From: Labrenzia sp. THAF82
GTDB taxonomy: Bacteria; Pseudomonadota; Alphaproteobacteria; Rhizobiales; Stappiaceae
DNA length: 64,000 nucleotides
Assembly: GCF_009363435.1 (NCBI RefSeq)
Contig: NZ_CP045354.1
Coordinates: forward strand, 500,001 to 564,000
Direction: 5' to 3'
The position numbers were made by a program, and so were the translations under genes. How positions within the stretch are numbered: the first letter of the stretch is position 1; the number at the start of each line of letters is the position of its first letter. Below, piece after piece: positions 34,499-44,298 of the stretch. The notes beneath the pieces were generated by a model that was not told the DNA's origin, made no database searches, and saw only the letters and a program-made list of their open reading frames with translations.

Positions 34499-35404
34499 GT
34501 GACCTTTGACTTGAAGCAGCATCTGACAGCACAGGCTGGACGCATAGAGACTGTTCTGGAGCGCATTTTGGGCAGCGCTGCCCTGGATGCCGAGACCACG
34601 CGGCCACCACGCCTGCTGGCCGCAATGCGTCATGGTGCCCTGAACGGTGGCAAGCGTTTGCGTCCCATTCTTGTCCTGGAAGCGGCCAACCTGTTCGGTC
34701 GCTCGGATCAGGGCGTTCTGGAGGCGGCCTGCGCATTGGAGCTTGTTCATTGCTATTCGCTCGTCCACGATGATCTTCCAGCCATGGATGATGATGACCT
34801 GCGCCGTGGGCAGCCAACGGTGCACAAGGCATTTGACGAAGCCGCTGCTATTCTTGCAGGCGATGCGCTGCTGACCCTGGCGTTTGACGTTATTGCAGGA
34901 GAAGCTGTTCACGCAGATCCTTCCGTACGCCTGAGACTTTCACGTGGCCTTGCAAGGGCTTCAGGTGTCGGCGGCATGGCGGGCGGTCAGATGATCGATC
35001 TTGAATCTGAACATCTGGATCGAAGTGAGGCCGACATCCGGCAGCTGCAATCCATGAAAACCGGAGCCTTGCTACGCTACGCTTGTTGGGCGGGTGCGGT
35101 ACTTGCCGATGCAGACGAAAGTGATCTGCACTGCCTTACCCGTTTTGGAGAAGTCACAGGTCTCGCCTTTCAGCTGGCAGACGATCTCCTGGATGTCGAA
35201 GCGAGTGCGGAAACCATGGGAAAGGCGACAGGCAAGGATGCCGAAGCCGGAAAGGCCACACTTGTCGGCCTTTGGGGTATCGACAAGACCAGGGACGAAC
35301 TGGCCCGGCTCTCTAAAGACGCCGAAACACTGCTTGAACCTTACGGCGAGCGAGCTCGTGTGCTGACCGCGCTAGCGGACTACATCGTCAAACGTTCGAA
35401 CTGA
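34499..35404 (+). CDS. ispA: Farnesyl diphosphate synthase / short-chain polyprenyl synthetase
   Basis: Makes C15 prenyl diphosphate from IPP and DMAPP. The 301-residue protein has both Asp-rich motifs: DDLPAMDDDDLRRG near residue 84 (the FARM with two extra residues typical of bacterial FPPS) and QLADDLLD near 225. The start appears to be GTG at 34499, preceded by GGAG. It lies between the divergent methyltransferase gene and the convergent tyrC, and belongs to the mtgA-ispA neighbourhood seen in other alphaproteobacteria. Confidence 0.92.
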   Translation: MTFDLKQHLTAQAGRIETVLERILGSAALDAETTRPPRLLAAMRHGALNGGKRLRPILVLEAANLFGRSDQGVLEAACALELVHCYSLVHDDLPAMDDDDLRRGQPTVHKAFDEAAAILAGDALLTLAFDVIAGEAVHADPSVRLRLSRGLARASGVGGMAGGQMIDLESEHLDRSEADIRQLQSMKTGALLRYACWAGAVLADADESDLHCLTRFGEVTGLAFQLADDLLDVEASAETMGKATGKDAEAGKATLVGLWGIDKTRDELARLSKDAETLLEPYGERARVLTALADYIVKRSN

Positions 35405-35414
35405 TGCGGATCTT

Positions 35415-36353
35415 TCAATCGTCCTGACGCGTGTCCGCTGCATGACGGCCAAAGTCCGGTTCGTCGGTTTCCTGTCCGGCTTCGATGATGGAGCGCCGGA
35501 TGCCGCGTGTGCGTGTAAACAGGTCAAAGAGCATGTCCCCGTCACCCCAGCGGATGGCGCGCTGCATGGCAGAAAGATCTTCTGAGAAACGCGACAGCAT
35601 CTCCAGAATCGCTTCCTTGTTGTTCAGGCACACGTCGCGCCACATGGTCGGGTCCGAGGCGGCCAGACGCGTAAAATCGCGAAAACCGGACGCGGAATAC
35701 TTGATTACCTGAGACTTTGTGACCGTTTCCAGGTCATCGGCAGTGCCGACAATATTGTAAGCGATCAGATGCGGCAGATGTGAAACGATCGCCAACACCA
35801 GATCGTGGTGTTTTGGATCCATGAGGTCGACGTTTGAGCCACACTCTTGCCAGAAAGCCGACAGCTTTTCCAAAGCGGCCTGATCCGTACCCTTGGGCGG
35901 CGTCAGGATGCACCAACGTTGATCGAAGAGGGTCGGGAAACCTGCGTCGGGACCGGATTGTTCAGTGCCCGCAATCGGATGGCCCGGGATGAAATGCACA
36001 CCCTTGGGAACGTGTGGGCTCACCTGATCCACAACAGACTGCTTGGTGGAGCCGACATCGGTCAAAATAGCACCGGCCTTGAGCACGGGCGAAATCCACT
36101 TGGCAACTGCTTCGTTGGCACCAACGGGAACACACAAGATCACGAGATCAGCGCCGTCAACGGCTTGCGCGGCATCGACCGAATAAAAGTCGCCGAGCTC
36201 CAACTCTTCCGCCCGCTGCAATGTGGCAGGGGAGCGAGTGGAAATCGCGATTTCCTTGACCAGGCCACGTTGCCGTGCGGTCTGTGCGATCGACGACCCG
36301 ATCAGGCCAATGCCGATCAGGGCCATGCGCTCAAAAAGGGGGGCGCCAGTCAT
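35415..36353 (-). CDS. tyrC: Prephenate / cyclohexadienyl dehydrogenase TyrC
   Basis: NAD(P)-dependent dehydrogenase of tyrosine synthesis that acts on prephenate or arogenate. The 312-residue protein has the Rossmann motif GIGLIGSSIA (residues 13-22) and the active-site regions DVGSTKQSVV and HFIPGHPIAGTEQSGP, with the catalytic His near residue 120. A C-terminal all-helical domain contains SHLPHLIAYN. It is the last gene of the chorismate mutase-hisC-tyrC unit, which starts 24 bases after the hisC stop. Confidence 0.9.
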   Translation of the reverse strand: MTGAPLFERMALIGIGLIGSSIAQTARQRGLVKEIAISTRSPATLQRAEELELGDFYSVDAAQAVDGADLVILCVPVGANEAVAKWISPVLKAGAILTDVGSTKQSVVDQVSPHVPKGVHFIPGHPIAGTEQSGPDAGFPTLFDQRWCILTPPKGTDQAALEKLSAFWQECGSNVDLMDPKHHDLVLAIVSHLPHLIAYNIVGTADDLETVTKSQVIKYSASGFRDFTRLAASDPTMWRDVCLNNKEAILEMLSRFSEDLSAMQRAIRWGDGDMLFDLFTRTRGIRRSIIEAGQETDEPDFGRHAADTRQDD

Positions 36354-36377
36354 CGGGAGTTGTCTGCTTTCTGTCTG

Positions 36378-37502
36378 TCAACGGTTTGTCAGGAAATCCC
36401 TGAGATGGGCCACAACTGTGCGGTTGGCTTCTTCTGAACCGATTGTCATGCGGATCGCGTTGGGAAGGCCGTAATTCCCGACCATGCGCAGGACACAGCC
36501 ACGCTCCAGCAAATAGGCGTCTGCGTCCTTGGCGCGCTGGCCGTCCTGATCGGGAAAATGAACCAGTACGAAATTGCCGACGCTGGGTGTTACCTTGAGT
36601 CCGATTTTTTCCAGCTCATTGGTGACCCAAGGAAGCCATTTCTCGTTGTGGTCAACAGACTTGGCGACAAAATCCCGATCTCTGACGGCAGCAATGCCCG
36701 CCGCTATCGCAACGCCGGACATGTTGAAGGGGCCGCGGATCCGGTTCAGGGCATCAATGATATGAGCCGGGCCGAAGCCCCATCCGACACGCAGGTTTGC
36801 AAGGCCGTAGATCTTGGAAAAGGTCCGGGTCATGAAAACATTTTCAGAGGTTGCGGCCAGTTCAATGCCGCTCTCGTAGTCATTGCGCCGAACATATTCG
36901 CCGTAGGCCGCATCCAGCACCAAAAGCACGTGAGCAGGCAGGCTCTCATGCAGCCGTTTGACTTCCTCATAGGGCAGATATGTTCCTGTCGGATTGTTGG
37001 GATTGGCTATGAAGACCATTTTGGTCTTGTCGGTCACCCGTTCCAGGATCGCATCGACATCCGTTGAAAGGTCGGTCTCCGGCGCAACGACCGGTGTGGC
37101 GCCAGCGGCGCGGATGGCAATATCGTAAACCAGAAATCCGTGCTCGGAATAAATCGCCTCGTCACCGGGAGCAAGATATGCATTTGCCAGCATGCTCAAC
37201 ACTTCGTCCGAGCCGGCACCACAAATGATCCTGTCAGGATTGAGCCCGTAGATGTCGCCAATGGCTTCCCGCAGTTCGGTTGCCGCGCCATCCGGATAAA
37301 GCTCCAGATTCCGGATCACATGATCAACCGCCGGGCTGACCGTTGCGCTGGTGCCAAGTGGCGTTTCATTGGAAGAAAGCTTGTGAACGGTCTTGCCGTG
37401 GCTGCCTTTGGATTTGCCCGGGACGTAGGCTGCAATATCCAGCACGCCGGCTTTCGGCTGCGGACGGTTTCCGGCTTCGTTCACTTTGCTCATCTCGTTC
37501 AT
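36378..37502 (-). CDS. hisC: Histidinol-phosphate aminotransferase (also aromatic aminotransferase)
   Basis: PLP-dependent class II aminotransferase of 374 residues. The PLP lysine is in [17 protein letters not shown] near residue 225. Other HisC strings are [31 protein letters not shown] and the Tyr of LDAAYGEYV. The ATG at 37502 follows GGGAG by 8 bases. Its place between chorismate mutase and tyrC suggests that it also transaminates phenylpyruvate or 4-hydroxyphenylpyruvate, as known for HisC paralogues; histidine synthesis itself is not represented nearby. Confidence 0.9.
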   Translation of the reverse strand: MNEMSKVNEAGNRPQPKAGVLDIAAYVPGKSKGSHGKTVHKLSSNETPLGTSATVSPAVDHVIRNLELYPDGAATELREAIGDIYGLNPDRIICGAGSDEVLSMLANAYLAPGDEAIYSEHGFLVYDIAIRAAGATPVVAPETDLSTDVDAILERVTDKTKMVFIANPNNPTGTYLPYEEVKRLHESLPAHVLLVLDAAYGEYVRRNDYESGIELAATSENVFMTRTFSKIYGLANLRVGWGFGPAHIIDALNRIRGPFNMSGVAIAAGIAAVRDRDFVAKSVDHNEKWLPWVTNELEKIGLKVTPSVGNFVLVHFPDQDGQRAKDADAYLLERGCVLRMVGNYGLPNAIRMTIGSEEANRTVVAHLRDFLTNR

Positions 37503-37533
37503 TCCTGAGGCTCCCTGTCCCCGGCTTCAGTGT

Positions 37534-38388
37534 TTATTCCGGTCCAAATGCTTCGTCTGCGTCGCCGTCACCGTCAATTGGTGCAGCGTATCCGCCGACA
37601 TGTCTCAATATGTCAGGTGCCGCCCCGGCTGCAGCGCAGGATTCCAGGACGTCTTCCTCCGACAATTCACCCGAAATGGCAATCAGGGCATCGACCCCGC
37701 TTGCGGATCGGAAGAAGCTGAGGACCTCAATGCCCTGGTCCATCAGTTTACCGGGCAGGAGATCGGACCAGCGAGCGTCATAAACCGCCACATCCGTGTT
37801 GTCGACCAGGCCGTCAGCCCGGGACAGTACAAGCGCAGGTAAATCGGCGGGCCTATCTTCCAGAACCACGAAAGGAAGCCTGGATCGAACCTGTGCACCG
37901 GTTTCGCTCAGGCCGCGCCACCAGGGCAGTTCGGCCCGATCGTTCAAGGCTATGAGACCAAGATCGCTTCGGGATGCGGCAACAGCGCCGACCACATCCG
38001 CAGCATCGCCTCCAGGGACCAGCTCAGCGGAGAAGCCGAAATAGAAACGCGCCAGATCCAGCATCTCGATCAACTCTGCGCCGCCGTCCAGATGAATGGC
38101 GGTGCCTACTTTCAGATCGGTGCAGGCACAGATGATGTCCCGCCAGAAGTGCTCAACTGTTGCCAGCGGCAATTCACCTTTGTGGCGCTCCACCAGTTGA
38201 CGCATCAGATCCGCGTCCCGCTCCGGCGAAAACACCGTTCTGCTTTCTCCAGAGACAGGAGGGGCCGAGTTGACTTCGGCTTCTGCCTGAGCGCGCTCCA
38301 TCAGCGCATCGTGGATGCGGGCATCGATATCATCGATACGCTTGCGCAAATCCGCCAGCGACAATCCGCTATCCGGTAGTTGAGACAT
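37534..38388 (-). CDS. Chorismate mutase (AroQ domain) with C-terminal extension
   Basis: A 284-residue protein. Residues about 10-95 are an AroQ-type helical chorismate mutase (LADLRKRIDDIDARIHDALM, with Arg and Glu positions expected for catalysis). The remaining 190 residues form an alpha-beta domain reminiscent of a degenerate prephenate-dehydratase or periplasmic-binding fold (VVGAVAASRSDLGLIALN). I see none of the dehydratase active-site motifs. ATG at 38388 is used; a TTG at 38409 would add seven residues. It heads the aromatic amino acid operon with hisC and tyrC. Confidence 0.82.
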   Translation of the reverse strand: MSQLPDSGLSLADLRKRIDDIDARIHDALMERAQAEAEVNSAPPVSGESRTVFSPERDADLMRQLVERHKGELPLATVEHFWRDIICACTDLKVGTAIHLDGGAELIEMLDLARFYFGFSAELVPGGDAADVVGAVAASRSDLGLIALNDRAELPWWRGLSETGAQVRSRLPFVVLEDRPADLPALVLSRADGLVDNTDVAVYDARWSDLLPGKLMDQGIEVLSFFRSASGVDALIAISGELSEEDVLESCAAAGAAPDILRHVGGYAAPIDGDGDADEAFGPE

Positions 38389-38463
38389 TGAAGGCTCCGC
38401 CTTATTCAAGGGTCAGCGGCGCATAGTCATAGGCATGTGATCGGTCAAACGCAAAAGAAAACA

Positions 38464-38492
38464 TTGACTCTCAAAGCTTCACGCGGCTAGGT
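38464..38492 (+). promoter_or_regulatory. Candidate promoter of metXW
   Basis: TTGACT (38464-38469) and CTAGGT (38487-38492) are 17 bases apart. A start near 38499 would give a leader of about 120 bases with a GGTCC/GGACC hairpin before metX. The 230-base gap before metX was examined for a SAM-II riboswitch and none was recognised. Confidence 0.35.
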
Positions 38493-38618
38493 CGCCAGTC
38501 TGACTGATGTCAGGCCGCCTATGGCGGCGGCAATCAGGGAGCGGGTTCAGCGGGCCCCAAATCGCTGCAATCAGGTCCTAATTCAATTCGGACCGATATC
38601 AACACGCCGAACCGAGCC

Positions 38619-39821
38619 ATGTCCGCCGATACACCCAGTCCAGAAACATCAGAAGACGTCAAGGCAAACGAGGCCATCGCCCCTTCAAGCAAGCTCGCGC
38701 ATTTTCCTGCAGATGAGCCGTTGGAGCTGGATTCGGGTGTCAAACTTGGGCCATGGCAAATTGCCTATGAGACCTATGGCGAGCTGAACGCCGACAAATC
38801 CAACGCGATTGTGATCTGTCACGCGCTGACGGGTGATCAATATGTGGCGTCTACCAATCCTGTGACCGGTAAGCCTGGCTGGTGGGAGCTGATGGTCGGT
38901 CCCGGCAGGCCGGTCGACACAGATCATTACTTCGTTATTTGCGCCAATGTTCTTGGCGGCTGCCTTGGAACCACCGGCCCTGCAACCATGAACCCTCAAA
39001 CCGGTGTGCCTTATGGGTTGGATCTCCCCGTGATCACCATTCGCGACATGGTTCGTGCGCAGGCACGGCTGGTTGACTATTTGGGCATCGACACGCTTTT
39101 TGCAGTCATGGGTGGTTCCATGGGTGGAATGCAGGTTCTGCAGTGGGCTGTCAGTTATCCTGAACGGGTGTTTGCGGCGGTCCCGATCGCGGCTGCTGCG
39201 CGCCACACTTCGCAGAACATCGCGTTTCACGAGGTTGGCAGGCAGGCAATCATGGCTGATCCCAACTGGCGGCAGGGCACCTACATCCAGGAAGGGGTTC
39301 GTCCAACGAAAGGTCTTGCGGTCGCGCGCATGGCGGCTCATGTCACCTATATGTCGGATGAATCACTGCATCAAAAGTTCGGCAGGAACCTTCAGGACAG
39401 AGACAATCTGACGTTCGGTTTTGACGCGGATTTCCAGATCGAGAGTTACCTGCGCCACCAGGGCATGACATTTGTCGATCGGTTTGATGCCAATTCCTAT
39501 CTCTATGTCACGCGTGCCATGGATTATTTTGACCTGGCAGACCAGTTCGACGGGGCATTGCCGCAGGCATTTGCGGGGACGAACACGCGTTTTTGCGTGA
39601 TGTCATTCACGTCCGACTGGTTGTTTCCAACTTCAGAAAGCCGGCAAGTCGTGAAGGCCTTGAATGCGGCTGCGGCAAACGTGTCCTTTGTCGAAATTGA
39701 GAGCGATCGCGGTCACGATTCTTTCCTGTTGGATGTGCCGGAGATGTTCGAAACCATTCGGGGTTTCCTGACCGGTGCCGCTCGGGCGCGTGGTGTGCCC
39801 GCACCTGGTGGGGAGGCCTAA
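38619..39821 (+). CDS. metX: Homoserine O-acetyltransferase MetX
   Basis: Alpha/beta-hydrolase that acetylates L-homoserine, committing it to methionine. The 400-residue protein has the oxyanion and nucleophile motif [15 protein letters not shown] with the catalytic Ser near residue 165, a later SDWLFPTSE with Asp near 330, and [10 protein letters not shown] with His near 363. [10 protein letters not shown] near residue 68 is also a MetX hallmark. The start is at 38619 with only a weak ribosome site. The next gene, metW, begins 3 bases after the stop, the usual metXW pairing. Confidence 0.95.
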   Translation: MSADTPSPETSEDVKANEAIAPSSKLAHFPADEPLELDSGVKLGPWQIAYETYGELNADKSNAIVICHALTGDQYVASTNPVTGKPGWWELMVGPGRPVDTDHYFVICANVLGGCLGTTGPATMNPQTGVPYGLDLPVITIRDMVRAQARLVDYLGIDTLFAVMGGSMGGMQVLQWAVSYPERVFAAVPIAAAARHTSQNIAFHEVGRQAIMADPNWRQGTYIQEGVRPTKGLAVARMAAHVTYMSDESLHQKFGRNLQDRDNLTFGFDADFQIESYLRHQGMTFVDRFDANSYLYVTRAMDYFDLADQFDGALPQAFAGTNTRFCVMSFTSDWLFPTSESRQVVKALNAAAANVSFVEIESDRGHDSFLLDVPEMFETIRGFLTGAARARGVPAPGGEA

Positions 39822-39824
39822 ACT

Positions 39825-40457
39825 GTGAACCTTGCCCCCAGACAAACCCGGCCCGGCGAAGTGCGCGGCGATCACAAGGTGGTTGCCTCGCTGGTGCCTG
39901 AAGGCGCGCGTGTTCTGGACATCGGTTCGGAAGACGGAGCTCTGCTCGATCTGCTTGCCCGCGAGCGCCGGATCGACGGTCGTGGCATCGAACTGTCGCA
40001 GGCAGGCGTGAACCGGTGCGTTGCACGAGGCCTTTCCGTCATACAAGGTGATGCGGACAAGGATCTGTCCGATTATCCGGACCGGGCTTTTGATGTCGTT
40101 ATTCTCAGCCAAACGCTGCAGGCGACGCGTGAACCGAAAGAGGTGATGAGCGAACTGCTGCGGATCGGCAAGCGGGTGATTGTGTCGATCCCGAATTTTG
40201 CCCATTGGCGCAACCGCATGCAGCTTCTCTTCCGCGGCCGTATGCCGGTGACGAAATATCTGCCCTATGAGTGGTACGACACGCCGAACATTCACTTCTG
40301 TTCTCTGCGCGACTTTGTCGAGTTGTGCCATGAGCTTGACGCCGAAGTCGTCAAGGCCGTTGCCTTGAGCGCTCACGGCAACGAAATTCCGGTGAATGCA
40401 CCTTGGTGGGTCTGGAACATTGTGGCCGAACAGGCGGTATTTCTGCTGAAACGGTAA
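39825..40457 (+). CDS. metW: Methionine biosynthesis protein MetW
   Basis: A 210-residue SAM-methyltransferase-like protein that partners MetX. Motif I is VLDIGSEDGALLDLL (residues about 28-42) and the later VIVSIPNFAHWRNR block is diagnostic of MetW. Recent work on other species shows that MetW activates MetX as a complex. The start is GTG at 39825 with GGGGAGG upstream. It ends 11 bases before the convergent methyltransferase gene. Confidence 0.94.
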   Translation: MNLAPRQTRPGEVRGDHKVVASLVPEGARVLDIGSEDGALLDLLARERRIDGRGIELSQAGVNRCVARGLSVIQGDADKDLSDYPDRAFDVVILSQTLQATREPKEVMSELLRIGKRVIVSIPNFAHWRNRMQLLFRGRMPVTKYLPYEWYDTPNIHFCSLRDFVELCHELDAEVVKAVALSAHGNEIPVNAPWWVWNIVAEQAVFLLKR

Positions 40458-40468
40458 AGAATATTGCT

Positions 40469-41263
40469 TCAGCTCAAAGGTTCATAACGCGAACGAGCGT
40501 ATCTCGGATGTGTGGCCCGAACCGGTTTCAGTCCCGTCGCGACACCTTCGGGTATGAAAACGGGACGCAGAACGCGCAGGCGGCTGCGTTTGCCGTCGGC
40601 GGGCAGACTTTGAAACACCAGTTTTTCCGCTTCCATAACAAGGACACCACCGAATGCGGGCAGGACGCGGCGTCCGATCCCTTCCCAGGTTCGTGCCGCT
40701 CGCAGGATTGCTCGTGCCTTTGTGGGCGGCATGAACAAGGCTTCCGTGTCGTCCAGAACGTTGAACTGGCAGCTTTTCATCAGGTCCTTTAGCTGGCGGC
40801 CGGAATAAGGCCTGCCATATCCGAACGGGGAAAGCTCCGACTGAGCCCACAGGCCGCGCCGATTGGGCACCACAATGATCAGCCGGCCGCCGGGGGCGAG
40901 TACCCGCCAAGCTTCTTTAAGGACAGCCGCCGGATCCGAGCAATGGTCCAGAGCATGGACAAGCATGATCCTGTCAAAGGAAAGATCGGGAAAGGGCAAG
41001 ATTGCGTCTTCTACCAGCGTACAAGATCCCGCGCGTTCGCGTGGCCAGGGTACGGCCCCCTGTGGGGCAGGCATTGCGGCGATCGCACGCTCGGCGGAGT
41101 CCAGGTACGGACGCATGAAAGGACCCGCATAGCCAATGCCCAGCAGACTTTGCCCAGACAGGTCCGGCCACATCTTGCGGATCGGCGCACCGATCAGGCT
41201 TCGAAGCAACCTGCCGAGCGGTAGATCGTAAAAGGCGCGCAAATGAACGACGTCTAGATACAT
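40469..41263 (-). CDS. Class I SAM-dependent methyltransferase
   Basis: A 264-residue methyltransferase (Methyltransf_11). Near the N-terminus LDVVHLRAFYDLPLGRLLR is conserved in a small alphaproteobacterial family. A degenerate motif I LLGIGYAGPFMRPY follows near residue 45, and the FDRIMLVHALDHCSDPAAVL block near 105 is typical of the fold. I chose ATG at 41263 because homologues begin there; the longer frame to 41374 would overlap the region upstream of gloB. Its substrate is unknown. The divergent gloB neighbour is the usual arrangement. Confidence 0.8.
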   Translation of the reverse strand: MYLDVVHLRAFYDLPLGRLLRSLIGAPIRKMWPDLSGQSLLGIGYAGPFMRPYLDSAERAIAAMPAPQGAVPWPRERAGSCTLVEDAILPFPDLSFDRIMLVHALDHCSDPAAVLKEAWRVLAPGGRLIIVVPNRRGLWAQSELSPFGYGRPYSGRQLKDLMKSCQFNVLDDTEALFMPPTKARAILRAARTWEGIGRRVLPAFGGVLVMEAEKLVFQSLPADGKRSRLRVLRPVFIPEGVATGLKPVRATHPRYARSRYEPLS

Positions 41264-41414
41264 GCAGCCTGGCTCTGTGAACGCGGGGTTCGTCCTCTTG
41301 ACGCCGCGATTGAACATGGAACCGCAGTCCAGCGCAAGATCTCTTGCCTTGCTCTTGTTCCGGCACTTTGCCACTCTGCGTTTTAACAGACCTGCCCATC
41401 AACGGAGCTCCTCT

Positions 41415-42197
41415 ATGGCATTGAGTGACACGACTGAAATCCGCCAGTTTTCCTGCCTTGACGACAATTTCGGCGTTCTCATTCATGATTCTGAGAGCGG
41501 GACGACCGTCGCGTTCGATGTGCCGGATTCGGGAGCCTATGAAGAGGTGCTTGAGACCACGGGCTGGAAACTGACGCATATTCTGATCACCCACCATCAC
41601 TGGGACCACGTCCAGGGCCTTGGTGAATTGAAAGAGAAAACCGGGGCGACCGTGATCGGTCCGGAACGATCGCGCCAGAAGATTGCCGAACTGGACCGGA
41701 CTGTTGAAGACGGAGATGGCGTTCTGTGCGGTCCTTATGAGGTCAGAGCCATATCGACACCCGGGCACACACTGGACCAGATATCCTGGCATATCGCTTC
41801 AATCGGAGTTGCCCACACGGGGGACACGCTGTTCTCGCTTGGTTGCGGCCGCGTCTTTGAGGGCGACAAGGAAATGATGTGGTCTTCGCTTGCCAAGCTC
41901 ATGCAGAAATTACCCGATGATACCGTGATTTATTGCGGCCACGAATATACCGAAGCAAACGCCCGCTTTGCCCTTACCATCGAACCGGGCAATGCCGATC
42001 TGAAAGCGCGTGCCGAAGAAGTTGCCGGGCTTCGCGCCAGAAGCGAACCGACATTGCCGACAACAATGCGGCTTGAAAAGGCAACCAATCCGTTTTTGCG
42101 GGCCGGAGAGGTTTCAGTTGCAGCCGCGCTTGGAATGGACGGTAAGCCGGCTGTCGAGGTCTTTACCGAGATCCGGACACGCAAGGACAACGCCTGA
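41415..42197 (+). CDS. gloB: Hydroxyacylglutathione hydrolase (glyoxalase II)
   Basis: Metallo-beta-lactamase-fold thioesterase that hydrolyses S-D-lactoylglutathione, the second step of methylglyoxal detoxification. The binuclear metal motif is THHHWDHVQG (residues about 58-67). HTGDTLFSLGCGR and a later YCGHEYTEAN supply the remaining ligands and the glutathione-binding region. The length of 260 residues is usual. GGAG lies 7 bases before the ATG at 41415; the long frame upstream has no family similarity. Confidence 0.93.
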   Translation: MALSDTTEIRQFSCLDDNFGVLIHDSESGTTVAFDVPDSGAYEEVLETTGWKLTHILITHHHWDHVQGLGELKEKTGATVIGPERSRQKIAELDRTVEDGDGVLCGPYEVRAISTPGHTLDQISWHIASIGVAHTGDTLFSLGCGRVFEGDKEMMWSSLAKLMQKLPDDTVIYCGHEYTEANARFALTIEPGNADLKARAEEVAGLRARSEPTLPTTMRLEKATNPFLRAGEVSVAAALGMDGKPAVEVFTEIRTRKDNA

Positions 42198-42334
42198 TCA
42201 GTCTTGAGAGGGCGCTATCAGCTTGGCAACAATTCCTGATTGTTTTCTCTGGAAGCTTTTCTGTCGTTCGGACTTAAAACAAATGGGATCTGTCCCCATA
42301 TGCACGAGATCGTGATCTGTGAAGGGGCAGTTCC

Positions 42335-42550
42335 ATGACACCTGCGAGTAGCAAAAACCATTTGAGCCGAACCGCTGAACAACGCGCCAAGGATGTGGTT
42401 CATCGGATCGTCAATCAGGCGGAGGCCATTCCCATGCACCAAGGCGGCGGGCACCGGCTGGACATGCAAGTTCTGTACGAAGAAGTCGTTGCGGCGCTTC
42501 GAGAAACCATAGACGATATCGCCTTCTGTTCGGATACCGGCCAGTCCTGA
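42335..42550 (+). CDS. Small hypothetical protein
   Basis: A possible 71-residue soluble protein with no recognisable domain; its central part is probably helical (QVLYEEVVAALRETIDDI). The main support is AAGGGG placed 7 bases before the ATG and its position between two same-strand genes. A 121-residue frame on the opposite strand covers the same bases, and I consider it less likely. Confidence 0.45.
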   Translation: MTPASSKNHLSRTAEQRAKDVVHRIVNQAEAIPMHQGGGHRLDMQVLYEEVVAALRETIDDIAFCSDTGQS

Positions 42551-42597
42551 AACGTTGGCAGTGTCATCCAACCCGGCATTCAATTTGCGGAATTCAG

Positions 42598-43041
42598 ATG
42601 AGCATTTCTCCGAACCTGACGGCTGACGATGTTGTCAATCTTTTGAAAATGCAGCCGCATCCAGAAGGCGGGTTTTATGTCGAAACCTTTCGGGATGATG
42701 TCACTGATGCGGCAGGACGGGCTGCGTCGACACTCATCTATTTCCTGTTGCCGGACGGCATTTTGTCGCGCTGGCACAAGGTCGATGCGGTGGAAACCTG
42801 GCACTGGTATGCGGGCGCACCACTTGAGCTGTCCATCAGTCCGGATGGAGCACGCAAAGTGGTCCTGACGCTCGGCAACGATCTCGCCGCTGGTCAACGG
42901 CCGCAAGGAATCGTACCCCGTGACGGGTGGCAGCAGGCACAGTCACTTGGCAGCTGGACGTTGGTTGGCTGTACTGTTGCACCCGGCTTTCAGTTCGAAG
43001 GCTTTGAAATGGCTCCGGAAGGGTGGCAGCCTGGAAGCTGA
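42598..43041 (+). CDS. DUF985 cupin-domain protein
   Basis: A 147-residue single-domain cupin of the DUF985 (Cupin_5) family. The N-terminal block DDVVNLLKMQPHPEGGFYVE is diagnostic, and cupin-core strings follow: STLIYFLLPDGILSRWHKVD and GWQQAQSLGSWTLVGCTVAP. His and Glu residues suited to metal binding are present. No substrate is established for the family. It lies upstream of the convergent ROK gene. Confidence 0.85.
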   Translation: MSISPNLTADDVVNLLKMQPHPEGGFYVETFRDDVTDAAGRAASTLIYFLLPDGILSRWHKVDAVETWHWYAGAPLELSISPDGARKVVLTLGNDLAAGQRPQGIVPRDGWQQAQSLGSWTLVGCTVAPGFQFEGFEMAPEGWQPGS

Positions 43042-43077
43042 TTGGATCAAAGCTTCTTGCTATTCAAGATCGCTTCC

Positions 43078-44217
43078 TCACCAGCCTTTACTGGCTCTTC
43101 CCGCGTAGGCCGTCGGATTGGTGACATCATGAATAGGAAGCGCAGCGGCCCCCAGCTCCGGCAGGTCATCGCGTGATGCACGAACGATGTTGGGCAGGGA
43201 CCATTCATAGTCGTCGCCCAGGCCGTTTCCTTTCATCATGTGGTCGATGAAGCCATCCAGAATATCAGGATGCATTGTTCCTCCCACCACGATGGTTTCC
43301 GGATCGAAGGTTCTTGCGATCACCAGGCAGAGCCATTGAATTTGTTGCGCCGCGCGTTCGCGCCAGTCGTGAACGATGGGCAAGCCGAGATGCTCGTCGC
43401 CGATGTCGCTCAGTTTCTCAATCGGGTTGCCCGCTGCAGCAAGGGTATCGAACAAGTCTTGTCCCGAGGGGCGAGGCTTTGTTTTGGGAAACAGTCCTCC
43501 CCACTCCGCTGCACCCTTCAGTCTTCCCAAATGGGGATTCCCGCGTACGACTGCACCGCCGCCAATCCCGTAGGACAGCCAAATGTAGCAAAAGTCCTCA
43601 ACATCCGTGCAAACCCCGTGATAGAGCTCGGCCAAACAGGCGGCCTTCGCATCGTTCATATGTTTGACGGGCATGTTGAAGTACGGCTCCAGATCCCTTT
43701 CGATACTAATGTTTGGCCAGTCCTTGAACTGCTGGATCCTCCTTACACGAGAAGGGTTCTCCGTGTACTGACCAGGATAGCTGACGCCGCAACCGGCCAC
43801 GCGGCCATCGTCCAATCCGCAGTCGCCAATCTGCTGTCGGACACGTGTTCCTGCCGCGGTCATGATGGATTCGAAAGTCAGATCAGCCGGCTCGATTTCG
43901 TCATTGGTAATAATATCGCCCGCAGCATTGATCACACATGTCCGGATTTTATCAGGATCCAGATAAACGCCAGCTGAATAAAGGCCTGTCGGTTCAATCT
44001 TGAGAACCTTGGCGGGAAATCCCTTTTTGCCTTCACGGCCTGGATCAGATTCCTCGTACAGAATGCCACCTTCAACCATCGCGGTCGTAAGACGGGTAAC
44101 AGTCGCTGGGTTGACCCCGAGCTTGCGAGCCAGATCTGCACGAGATTGCGGTCCAGATGTCCGGACACACGCAATTATGCGCCGAGAATTGAACCCCAAA
44201 TCCAGTCCCATTGACAT
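43078..44217 (-). CDS. ROK-family transcriptional regulator
   Basis: A repressor of about 379 residues with an N-terminal winged helix (RADLARKLGVNPATVTRLTT, residues about 24-43) and a C-terminal ROK sugar-kinase-like domain. The ROK zinc motif (Cys-x-Cys-Gly-x-x-Gly-Cys) of NagC/Mlc is absent: the region reads HLGRLKGAAEWGGLFP. The ATP-loop and kinase catalytic residues also look degenerate. The start is uncertain among GTG 44223, ATG 44217 and ATG 44211. It is divergent from an ABC importer operon with a 35-bp palindrome between them, so a sugar or sugar-phosphate effector is likely. Confidence 0.83.
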   Translation of the reverse strand: MSMGLDLGFNSRRIIACVRTSGPQSRADLARKLGVNPATVTRLTTAMVEGGILYEESDPGREGKKGFPAKVLKIEPTGLYSAGVYLDPDKIRTCVINAAGDIITNDEIEPADLTFESIMTAAGTRVRQQIGDCGLDDGRVAGCGVSYPGQYTENPSRVRRIQQFKDWPNISIERDLEPYFNMPVKHMNDAKAACLAELYHGVCTDVEDFCYIWLSYGIGGGAVVRGNPHLGRLKGAAEWGGLFPKTKPRPSGQDLFDTLAAAGNPIEKLSDIGDEHLGLPIVHDWRERAAQQIQWLCLVIARTFDPETIVVGGTMHPDILDGFIDHMMKGNGLGDDYEWSLPNIVRASRDDLPELGAAALPIHDVTNPTAYAGRASKGW

Positions 44218-44298
44218 CGTCACCGCTCTTTCATTTTTCGATTTTGACTGCTCAACCAGAGCAACGTTGTCTCAAACCTCCTTGACATTCCGCAAGAT

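Noticed and set aside
38389..38618. SAM-II riboswitch before metX
   Set aside because: This class is common before metX in alphaproteobacteria, so I looked for its conserved pseudoknot strings such as GCTAAA. They are absent, and only a short GGTCC/GGACC hairpin is present.
42218..42583. Minus-strand open frame of 121 codons
   Set aside because: It has no ribosome site or family similarity and competes with a plus-strand small frame that does have a ribosome site.
43078..44217. ROK gene as an active sugar kinase
   Set aside because: The protein begins with a winged-helix domain and the ATP and zinc motifs are degenerate, so a regulator is the better call.
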